Assembly: GCA_005776945.1 (NCBI GenBank) | Contig: SXOB01000028.1 | Span: forward strand, 62,001-126,000 | Source: Pseudomonadota bacterium | GTDB taxonomy: Bacteria; Myxococcota_A; UBA796; GCA-2862545 | Length of the DNA: 64,000 nt | Reading direction: 5' to 3' | In this document: positions 8,650-15,821 of the stretch, in pieces | Layout: each line of letters opens with the position of its first letter | Position numbering within the stretch: the first letter of the stretch is position 1 | The notes under the pieces: model-generated | The model's input: only the letters and a program-made list of their open reading frames with translations | What the model was told of the DNA's origin: nothing | Databases searched by the model: none | Translations under genes and position numbers: made by a program

Positions 8650-10497
8650 ATGGCCAAGGAATCTGCGCCGCGTGGCAACCGTGAGACGCGCCGGGCGCTG
8701 ATGATGCTGACGGCGATGGGCGCCGTCTCGATTGTGGCCCTCGGTGGGGCCGCCGTGTGGGCCGTTCAAGCGAATCAGGAGGCCGAGGTTCCTCAGGGCA
8801 GCTTCCTCCATGTGCGCCTCGAGGGTGGCCTGCCGACGACGCCGAACGCTGGCGGACCCATTTTCGACCCGGCGGACCGTCCGCTGCTGGCCACGGACAT
8901 TGCGTGGGGCATCCGTGAGGCGGCCACAGACGAACGCATCGAGGGGCTCTACCTCGACCTCATGGACCCCTCGATGGGCTTTGCGACCGTCCAAGAAATC
9001 CGATCCGCTGTCACGGCCTTCGGCGAGACCGGCAAGCCGTGCGTCGCGTTCGCCGAGACCTACGATTTCATGGACTACTACTTGGCGTCGGCGTGCAAGC
9101 GGGTCGTCCTCGCGCCGGCCGGCATCGCGCTCGTCACAGGCATGAATGCCGAACTGACGTACTACGCGGGAACGTTGGAGAAGATTGGGGCGGTCGCTCA
9201 ATTCGAGCACGTTGGCGACTTCAAGAGTGCCGTCGAACCGCTGGAGCGGTCGGGCCCCTCCGAGGCGGCCTCGATGGCGTTCGACGCGATGTTCGACTCG
9301 CTGTTCGGGCAGGCCGTTTCGGGGATGGCGGCCGGTCGCGGCATCGACGTTGGCGTCGTTCGGGAGCGAATCGACGCGCCCGCCCTGTCCGCCCGCGGCG
9401 CTTTGGATCAGGGCTGGGTCGATGCGCTCGCATGGAGAGACCAGGTCGAACGCTCGTTGGGGGCAGCCGGCGACGACGACTTCGCCGAGCGCGTGATGGC
9501 GTCGCAGCCCGCACCCACGGACAGCGATGAGGGCGAGGAAGAGGAGGCCGACACCGTCGCCCGCGTCAAGAAGACGAAGATCAAGTCATACGTGGACGAC
9601 CTGCGGGATGCGCGCTCGGGTGGGCCTTCGGTCGCCGTCGTCTACGCGGCGGGCCCCATCGTCTCCGGCGAGTCCGAGGGCGGATTGTTCGGCAATTCGG
9701 TGCTCGCCGATCGGGACTTCGCTGGCTGGATGCGCCAGGTTCGCAGGGACGACGACATCGCGGCCGTCGTCCTCCGGGTCGACAGCCCTGGCGGCAGCGG
9801 ATTGGCCTCTGACATGATGTGGCGCGAAATCGCGCTCGTGCAGGCGGCGGGCAAACCCGTGGTCGTGTCGATGGGCGACTACGCCGCAAGCGGCGGGTAC
9901 TACATCGCGGCGCCGGCGGACTGGATCGTGGCCCAACCGGGCACGTTGACGGGCTCGATCGGGGTCTTTGGTGGCAAGCTGAACCTCGGGGGCACCTGGG
10001 AGAAGCTCGGCATGACGCGCCATGCGTACCAGCGCGGTGCCGTCGCAGACCTGTTCTCGACCGGCGCCTCGTTTTCCGAACCGGGCCGGGTGGCCTTCAG
10101 GACCTTCCTCCAGGACTTCTACGACCTGTTCCTCGACCGCGTCGGCGAGGGGCGAAAGCTCGATCGCGCTGCGGTCCATGAGTTGGCCCAGGGTCGCGTT
10201 TGGACGGGAGAGCAGGCCCTGGAGCGGAAGCTGGTCGACGAACTCGGCGGTCTCGACGTCGCCATCGCGAAGGCCGCGGAATTGGGCGGCCTGGGGTCGG
10301 ACCACGGCGTCCGCGACTTGCCCGTACCAAAGACCTTCTTTGAGGCGTTGGCCGAGGAGTTCGACGTCGCCAACGTACAGGTCGACGTCGGGCTGCCAAA
10401 GGTCGGGGTCGAGGTCCTTCGGGATGTCGCGTTGATGGAGCGCATCCTGGCCGACGGTGCCGCCGCGCTGATCCCTGCGCGCGTCGACTGGCGCTGA
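8650..10497 (+). CDS. sppA: Signal peptide peptidase SppA, 67K type
   Basis: 615 residues. SppA degrades cleaved signal peptides in the inner membrane. One N-terminal transmembrane helix (about 17-38) is followed by two tandem ClpP-fold domains. The general base Lys192 lies in GDFKSAVEP in the first domain and the nucleophile Ser414 in DYAASGGYY in the second, the same split Lys/Ser arrangement as E. coli SppA. An acidic linker (about 293-305) joins the domains. The start has GGGGAAGG just upstream. The next gene begins one base after its stop. Confidence 0.9.
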   Translation: MAKESAPRGNRETRRALMMLTAMGAVSIVALGGAAVWAVQANQEAEVPQGSFLHVRLEGGLPTTPNAGGPIFDPADRPLLATDIAWGIREAATDERIEGLYLDLMDPSMGFATVQEIRSAVTAFGETGKPCVAFAETYDFMDYYLASACKRVVLAPAGIALVTGMNAELTYYAGTLEKIGAVAQFEHVGDFKSAVEPLERSGPSEAASMAFDAMFDSLFGQAVSGMAAGRGIDVGVVRERIDAPALSARGALDQGWVDALAWRDQVERSLGAAGDDDFAERVMASQPAPTDSDEGEEEEADTVARVKKTKIKSYVDDLRDARSGGPSVAVVYAAGPIVSGESEGGLFGNSVLADRDFAGWMRQVRRDDDIAAVVLRVDSPGGSGLASDMMWREIALVQAAGKPVVVSMGDYAASGGYYIAAPADWIVAQPGTLTGSIGVFGGKLNLGGTWEKLGMTRHAYQRGAVADLFSTGASFSEPGRVAFRTFLQDFYDLFLDRVGEGRKLDRAAVHELAQGRVWTGEQALERKLVDELGGLDVAIAKAAELGGLGSDHGVRDLPVPKTFFEALAEEFDVANVQVDVGLPKVGVEVLRDVALMERILADGAAALIPARVDWR

Positions 10498-10498
10498 G

Positions 10499-11650
10499 TT
10501 GCAGGGGGTCCGCATTCTGGACCTCGGACGGGTCCTCGCCGGGCCATGGGCGACCCAGATCCTCGCCGACCAGGGCGCGGACGTCATCAAAGTGGAGCCG
10601 CCGGGTGGCGACGAGACGCGCGCGTTCGAGCCCGCTGTGGACGGTGTCTCCACGTACTTCCTCTCCGTCAATCGCAACAAGCGGTCCATCGTTCTCGATT
10701 TGACGACCGAGGCGGGCCAGTCGGTGCTCCAACGCCTGGTTGCGTCGTCAGACGTCGTGTTGGAGAACTTCCGGCCCGGCGTGGCCGCGCGCCTGGGGCT
10801 GGACTGGGCGGGGCTGGAGAAGGCGCACCCGCGGCTGATCTATGTCGCCATCCACGCGTTCGGCGACGCGGGTCCCTTGGCCGACCGCCCAGGCTACGAC
10901 ATGGTGCTTCAGGCGGCGGGCGGCGCGATGTCGTTCACGGGTCGCCCCGGAGACCCTCCGCTGAGGAGTGGGGCGCCGGTGGCCGACCTCGTGGCGGGCC
11001 TGTTGGCAGCTCAGGCGATGACGGCGGGCCTCTTCGATCGCGAACGGACGGGCCGCGGCCAGCGAATCGTCGTCAACATGATGGCGGCGCAAGTGGCGTC
11101 GCTCGTCTACCATGGGACCCGTCAGATGCTGACCGGGGAGTCGGAGACGCAGCGTGGCAACGCCCATCGCGGGCTCGTTCCCTACGATGTGTTTTCCTGT
11201 GTGGACGGGCACGTCGTCGTCGCCTGCGGCAACGACCGGATGTGGGCGCGGCTGCGCGTCGCCCTTGGCCTCGAAGACGTTCCTGCCTGGCGGACGAATC
11301 GCGGCCGGGTCGCGGCACGCGAAGCCGTGGACAGCGCCATCGCTTCGGTCCTTGCTCCGCTGACGGTGGCCGCGGCAGATCAGCGCTTGGCTGCGGCGGG
11401 TGTCCCGGCCGGCGCCGTGCTCAACGTCGAAGCCGCTGTGAATCACCCCGCGGTAGCGAATGTCACCGTGACCCACGATCGGCTTGGGCGGATTCCGTTG
11501 CCGACTCCGGCGCTCGTGACGCGGACGTCGCGCTTCGACCATCGCGCCCCTCCTGAATTGGGGGCCGATCGCGACGCGATTCTGTCGGACCTCGGCTATG
11601 ACGAGGGGGCAATGGCCCAACTGGCCGCGCAGGGGGCATTCGGTCCGTGA
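10499..11650 (+). CDS. CaiB/BaiF family (class III) CoA transferase
   Basis: 383 residues, TTG start one base after the sppA stop. The N-terminal GVRILDLGRVLAGPWATQILADQGADVIKVE is the family signature, and the conserved catalytic Asp is probably D134 in RPGYDMVLQ. Members include alpha-methylacyl-CoA racemases, formyl-CoA and carnitine CoA transferases. The length and the lack of a formyl-CoA-specific insert fit a racemase or a general acyl-CoA transferase. The actual substrate is not clear. The stop overlaps the next start as GTGA, giving one transcription unit. Confidence 0.85.
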   Translation: MQGVRILDLGRVLAGPWATQILADQGADVIKVEPPGGDETRAFEPAVDGVSTYFLSVNRNKRSIVLDLTTEAGQSVLQRLVASSDVVLENFRPGVAARLGLDWAGLEKAHPRLIYVAIHAFGDAGPLADRPGYDMVLQAAGGAMSFTGRPGDPPLRSGAPVADLVAGLLAAQAMTAGLFDRERTGRGQRIVVNMMAAQVASLVYHGTRQMLTGESETQRGNAHRGLVPYDVFSCVDGHVVVACGNDRMWARLRVALGLEDVPAWRTNRGRVAAREAVDSAIASVLAPLTVAAADQRLAAAGVPAGAVLNVEAAVNHPAVANVTVTHDRLGRIPLPTPALVTRTSRFDHRAPPELGADRDAILSDLGYDEGAMAQLAAQGAFGP

Positions 11651-12510
11651 GCATTCGATTGCACAAGCTCGCGAGCGAGGTGGGCGCGGAGGTGTCCGAC
11701 GTCGTGGCGCGCCTTCAGGGCCTCGGTTGGCCGAGGTACAAGGGGCCACAGGATCAGGTGGCCGACGACGCTGCTGCTGCGCTCCGTCGCGCATTTTCGG
11801 AAGCCGCTCGACGCGGGGGGACGCCCCGACGACCTCCGGACTTGCCGGTCCGCGCGCCGGCGCCGCCGCCGCCCCCGTCCGGAGACCTCATGGCGGCCCT
11901 TGTTCCAGGCGTCGCACCGCTCAAGGGTGGGGCGAAGCGTGCGCCGGTCGCCCAGCCCCGACGCACCTCCCCCGTCTCGGCGCCCGTCGGCGTAGCGCCC
12001 CGGCCATCGCCGGCGTCGCCTGTGGCGGACGACGAAATGGCGACACTACGGGCCGAGGTCGTCGCACTCCGCGGCGAAGTCACGGCGCTGTTGGCGAACG
12101 CCAGAGCGACCCACCTGGCCCTCGAGGCTCTCGAGACGGACCGGGCGTTGCTTCGGGCGGAGTTGGATCGGAGGGTCGGAGCATTGACGCCCGCCGTCGG
12201 CCCTGTTGCCTCGGTTTCCGATCGACCCGCTAGCGACGACCGCGCTGTGGGGGCGGCGCTCAGCGAACAGCTTCTCCTCGCAGGCTACCGCCGCCTCCGC
12301 GTGGTTGGGGCCACGGTTTCGGAATTGCGCGGGCTCCGCGCATTGCTCGACCGTCGAATCGTGCTGACCGACGGCAGCGCTGACGATGGCAGCGGCGTGG
12401 TGGTCTTGCTGCGCGGCGCAGAGGCCGAGGTCGGGCGGGGACTACGAATTGCGTCCGGCGCCGACGACGTCGTCGCCTTGGTGGCCGACCTGCTCAAGGC
12501 GCTGGAGTAA
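11647..12510 (+). CDS. Protein with an IF2 N-terminal-like domain, coiled coil and unknown C-terminus
   Basis: 287 residues, GTG start overlapping the previous stop. Residues 1-35 (RLHKLASEVGAEVSDVVARLQGLGW) match the small helical domain at the N-terminus of translation initiation factor IF2, a likely RNA/ribosome contact module. A Pro/Ala-rich linker (about 55-120) leads to a predicted coiled coil (about 125-175). The C-terminal 80 residues, LRVVGATVSELRGLRALLDRRIVL onward, look like an alternating beta/alpha fold. The combination is not one I recognise. The next gene encodes an Sm-like protein, so the pair may act on RNA; that is inference. Confidence 0.65.
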   Translation: MSIRLHKLASEVGAEVSDVVARLQGLGWPRYKGPQDQVADDAAAALRRAFSEAARRGGTPRRPPDLPVRAPAPPPPPSGDLMAALVPGVAPLKGGAKRAPVAQPRRTSPVSAPVGVAPRPSPASPVADDEMATLRAEVVALRGEVTALLANARATHLALEALETDRALLRAELDRRVGALTPAVGPVASVSDRPASDDRAVGAALSEQLLLAGYRRLRVVGATVSELRGLRALLDRRIVLTDGSADDGSGVVVLLRGAEAEVGRGLRIASGADDVVALVADLLKALE

Positions 12511-12592
12511 GCGGAGGGCGCGGGCCGGGTTAACGGGGGCGTTCAGCCGGTGTCCCTTGGCAGCCCGTGCCCCGTCGCGAAAGAATGCTGGT

Positions 12593-13309
12593 GTGAGCCC
12601 GCAGGTGCGAGATCAGGCGGAAGCGCTTCATCGCGATGGCATGCCCTTTCAACTTGCGATGGCGGTCGCTCGCGAGGCGCTGAGCTTCGAGGACGCCATC
12701 GCGAGAATGGCGCGGGCGGAGCGCACAGAAACGCTCATGGCACGCCACGAGTTGGCCCGAAGCGTGGCTGCGCAAATTGCGCATGGTCACTTGTCGCTCG
12801 AGGCCGTGCTGGCCCGCAGGCGCTTCGCCCAGATGCGCACGACCGATCGGGCGCGCACGTCCATGGTCGTGGGGGCCCACCTTGGCCTTGCTCAGGTCGG
12901 GGGCGCCCGACCCACGGGCGTGGCACTCGCCGTGGGGCCCTACGACATCACGATGCGTTGGGAAGGCGGCGGCGAGGGCATCGTACGCAAGATGGACATC
13001 AAGTACGTCCACGACGCGGGCGAGCTGAGGCGGGTCCGCAAGGCGACCCGGACCGACAAGGCGCGGGCCGCGGATCCCCCCGAGGTGCCGACCAAGCCCC
13101 AGCACCGGTACCCGCTCAAGGATCAGCGCCTCTTCGATGCGTTTGCGGCTGAGGAAGAGGTGGGTGTGTGGTTTGTGGATGGCGAACTTTTGCGGGGCCG
13201 CGTCACGTGGTTTTCGCGTTTCGAGTTCGGCATGACGCTGAAGAATGACGCGCCCATCGGCGTGCTCCGTCACGCCGTCCGAGGCTTTTCGGCTGCCTCC
13301 GAACTGTGA
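12593..13309 (+). CDS. Protein with two Sm/Hfq-like stretches
   Basis: 238 residues from GTG 12593. No strong ribosome binding site is present, so a different start is possible. An N-terminal helical region (1-75) precedes a stretch near 95-150 (LGLAQVGGARPTGVAL ... YDITMRWEGG ... IVRKMDIKYV) and a second near 175-238 (VGVWFVDGELLRGRVTWFSRFEFGMTL ... VLRHAVRGF). The second has the Hfq pattern of a G-rich strand, a bulky residue before a short L/I strand and a terminal His-Ala segment close to KHAI. The first shows the same spacing less clearly. Sm folds bind uridine-rich RNA. Assignment rests on pattern only. Confidence 0.6.
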   Translation: MSPQVRDQAEALHRDGMPFQLAMAVAREALSFEDAIARMARAERTETLMARHELARSVAAQIAHGHLSLEAVLARRRFAQMRTTDRARTSMVVGAHLGLAQVGGARPTGVALAVGPYDITMRWEGGGEGIVRKMDIKYVHDAGELRRVRKATRTDKARAADPPEVPTKPQHRYPLKDQRLFDAFAAEEEVGVWFVDGELLRGRVTWFSRFEFGMTLKNDAPIGVLRHAVRGFSAASEL

Positions 13310-13335
13310 TCTGACCTCAACCCTCAAGGTGTGAT

Positions 13336-13947
13336 GTGGGAATTCTGACAGGCGCAATGACCGTGCGCCGTTTCCGGGTCGATGGCGAGTTGCCGTCGGA
13401 CTGGCGTTCGACCTTCGGGCCGGCGTTGTCCGAACATGCGTTCCCAGAGTCGCCGACGCCGCGGGGCGGCGAAGAGGTCGAGGGCTGGGTGCTCGTCGGC
13501 GACCTGCTCGCGAACCGCTTCGACGACCTGAACCGCTGGCAGTTCGACGATTGGCTGATCTTTGCGCTTCGCGTGGACAAGAAGCGCCTTCCCGCCAAGC
13601 TGTTCACCGCGACGCTCAACCGTCGTTGTGAGGCTTGGTGCGTGGACCGGGGGACGGAGAGCTGCCCCGCTTCGGTGCGGACGGAACTCAAGGATGCGCT
13701 TGAAGACGAGTGGTACGCCCGCGCGCTGCCCACCGTGGCGGTCACCGAGGCGGCGTGGGAGCTCAGCACCGGGACGGTGTGGCTGCACAGCTTGTCCGAC
13801 AGCGTCGCCGACCGCTTCCGCAAGCGCTTCCTGCGTACCTTTCAACGGACGCTCGTGCCCTGGTCGCCGCTTGACTTCCTCACCTCGACGGCCGACGTCG
13901 AACGGCTGATGGCGACCGCTCCCGGCGAGTTGGGAGGTGCCTCGTGA
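13336..13947 (+). CDS. RdgC-like protein, N-terminal half
   Basis: 203 residues, GTG start. The beginning MGILTGAMTVRRFRV resembles the RdgC-like proteins of Myxococcota, which usually start MGxLxGxxTxxRF; this favours GTG 13336 over ATG 13357. E. coli RdgC (about 300 residues) is a ring-shaped DNA-binding protein that restrains RecA. The present protein holds a helical half with repeated Trp/Phe/Arg positions (WQFDDWLIFALRVDKKRLPAKLF) and matches the first part of that family. It ends with a GTGA overlap with the second half. The gene symbol is not given because the protein is only half of RdgC. Confidence 0.6.
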   Translation: MGILTGAMTVRRFRVDGELPSDWRSTFGPALSEHAFPESPTPRGGEEVEGWVLVGDLLANRFDDLNRWQFDDWLIFALRVDKKRLPAKLFTATLNRRCEAWCVDRGTESCPASVRTELKDALEDEWYARALPTVAVTEAAWELSTGTVWLHSLSDSVADRFRKRFLRTFQRTLVPWSPLDFLTSTADVERLMATAPGELGGAS

Positions 13948-14456
13948 GCCAGGGCCTTCCCGCACCGGGCCACCTGGCCCACGAGTTCGCCACCTGGTTG
14001 TGGTGGAAGTCCGAGATGAATGCTGCACGGTTTGACCTCGGGGACCCCGTCGGCGTCGTGGACATCTGGGTCGACGAGCGTCTGGCCTTTCGCCACCGCG
14101 ACGAGACGAGGGTGGCCGCCCTGATGACGGGCGACAGCCCGAGTGCGACGCTGGAAGCCCGTGCGGCGCTGGCCGGCGGCAAGTGGGTCGCGGAACTCCG
14201 CGTGGGTGTCCGGCGCGACGACCGCGAGTTCATGATCACGCTCAAGGGCCCTGAATTGCACTTCGCGGCGGTCAAGCTGCCCGTCGTTGTCGCGGATGGC
14301 GGCGCTGAAGTCCTTTGGGATCGAATGCACCTGCTGACCGAGATCAGTTGGATCGTTGGCGCCGCCTACCGCCAGTTTGCCGCGCGGCGAACAGCGTCCA
14401 CGTGGGCGTCCGAAGACCTGCCCGCGGTGCGCCGCTGGATGGCGGGCGAGGGTTGA
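13944..14456 (+). CDS. RdgC-like protein, C-terminal half
   Basis: 170 residues, GTG start overlapping the preceding stop by four bases, so it is translationally coupled. The block HEFATWLWWKSE, an ARAALAGGKWVAELRVGV strand-turn-strand and a C-terminal AYRQFAARR correspond to the second half of RdgC-type proteins. From memory, Myxococcota keep these halves as neighbouring genes, so this is likely a lineage-specific split and not a recent break: both parts have their own starts and no frameshift scar. The proteins probably assemble together on DNA. tRNA-Arg follows 47 bases downstream. Confidence 0.55.
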   Translation: MSQGLPAPGHLAHEFATWLWWKSEMNAARFDLGDPVGVVDIWVDERLAFRHRDETRVAALMTGDSPSATLEARAALAGGKWVAELRVGVRRDDREFMITLKGPELHFAAVKLPVVVADGGAEVLWDRMHLLTEISWIVGAAYRQFAARRTASTWASEDLPAVRRWMAGEG

Positions 14457-14503
14457 CACGAGGGGGGCCGGCATTAGGCACGGGCGTCCCAAACCGGGTC
14501 CAC

Positions 14504-14580
<77 letters not shown>

Positions 14581-14604
14581 TCGGTTCTCGCGGGAGTCGG
14601 CTCA

Positions 14605-15483
14605 GTGGAACTGACCTTCTGGGGCGTACGCGGCTCGATTCCTACGGCGGGAGCCCACACGGCCCGCTGGGGCGGCAACAGCAGCTGCGTGGAGGTCCGG
14701 TCCGGCGCGTTGCCCCCAATGCTCTTCGACTGCGGCACGGGTGCCCGACCGGCCGGCGCAGACCTCGTTCGCCGACCCGGCCGCGCGTTGCACGTGTGGT
14801 TCTCGCATTTCCACATGGACCATCTGTTCGGCTTCCCGTTCTTCCTGCCGATCTACACGCCGGGGTACCAAGTCACCGTTCATGTGCCCGCCTACACGAA
14901 TGATCAAGCTCGTAGCAAGCTGGCCCGGTACCTCGACGGCATCCTCCACCCCGTCCGCCTCGCCGATCTCCCGTCGTCGGTCGCCATCGAGGCCACACGG
15001 GCGCGTCGTCGGGCGGAAGTCGATGGGTGGACCGTCGAAAGCGCCGTGCTCCAGCACCCAGGTGGCTCGCTTGGCTACCGCGTCAGCGACGGCACGCACT
15101 CTGCGGCCTATGTCACGGACACGGGGCCCTTCGCCCGTCCAGACGAAGGGCTCTCGGTCGGCCAGCCTGCGACCCGAGCGGAGGCGCGAATCGTCGAGTT
15201 TCTGCGCGGCTGCAACGCGGTCGTCTACGACACGATGTTCGAGCGCAGGGAGTACCTGGACAAGATGACGTGGGGGCACTCCTACCCGGAGTACGCCATG
15301 GCGTTGTGCCGTGAGGCCGGGGTGGGGACGCTCGTTCTCTTCCACCATCATCCAGACGCCACCGACGATGACATCGATGCCCTCGCTGCCCGCTACGCGG
15401 GACAGCAGGGTCCACGCATCGTGGTTGCCCGTGAAGGGGCGACCCTGGCTGTGGGGGAGGGGGCGATGATCGCCGAGGGGTAG
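14605..15483 (+). CDS. MBL-fold metallo-hydrolase
   Basis: 292 residues, GTG start 24 bases after tRNA-Arg. It begins ELTFWGVRGSIP, a signature of a MBL-fold branch found in phosphodiesterase-like and PqqB-like proteins. The metal motif SHFHMDHLFG (HxHxDH) is near residues 71-79, a YVTDTG strand supplies the bridging Asp near residue 173, and late FHHHPDATDDD supplies the last His. Di-metal hydrolysis is expected; phosphodiesters or other small substrates are possible and cannot be separated. There is no signal peptide, so it is cytoplasmic. Confidence 0.8.
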   Translation: MELTFWGVRGSIPTAGAHTARWGGNSSCVEVRSGALPPMLFDCGTGARPAGADLVRRPGRALHVWFSHFHMDHLFGFPFFLPIYTPGYQVTVHVPAYTNDQARSKLARYLDGILHPVRLADLPSSVAIEATRARRRAEVDGWTVESAVLQHPGGSLGYRVSDGTHSAAYVTDTGPFARPDEGLSVGQPATRAEARIVEFLRGCNAVVYDTMFERREYLDKMTWGHSYPEYAMALCREAGVGTLVLFHHHPDATDDDIDALAARYAGQQGPRIVVAREGATLAVGEGAMIAEG

Positions 15484-15515
15484 CGTCTCAGATCACTCCG
15501 GAGTGGCTGATTTCG

Positions 15516-15821
15516 GTGGCCACTGGCATCCCCTTTGCGGTTGCGGCCCTTTGGTGCGTCTTGTGGTCGAGTGCGGCCGAACGTGCGGCCGTGGCCCAAC
15601 AGCACTGGTCGGAGATCTTGTTGATCGCACGCGCGGTCGGGGGGCGCATCGTGCCCGTCAGTCACGGCTACGACGTGCGCTGGAGCGGCGGTTGGGTCCG
15701 GTGGTGCGGAGGCGTCCTCGGCGTCCGGACGGTCGGACGCTGGCGCGGACGGCGGCGCTACTTCGACGGTTGGGCGTCGGCGATTGTTCTCGCCGAAGCG
15801 GGCGTCACTCCGACTGAATGA
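15516..15821 (+). CDS. Small membrane-anchored protein, unknown function
   Basis: 101 residues, GTG start with GGAG about 12 bases ahead. One N-terminal hydrophobic helix (about 4-20, IPFAVAALWCVLWSS) is followed by a short Arg/Trp-rich domain. No family is recognised. Its last 17 bases overlap the end of the convergent PP2C gene. Coding is supported by the codon pattern and membrane helix only, so a chance open frame cannot be ruled out. Confidence 0.45.
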   Translation: MATGIPFAVAALWCVLWSSAAERAAVAQQHWSEILLIARAVGGRIVPVSHGYDVRWSGGWVRWCGGVLGVRTVGRWRGRRRYFDGWASAIVLAEAGVTPTE

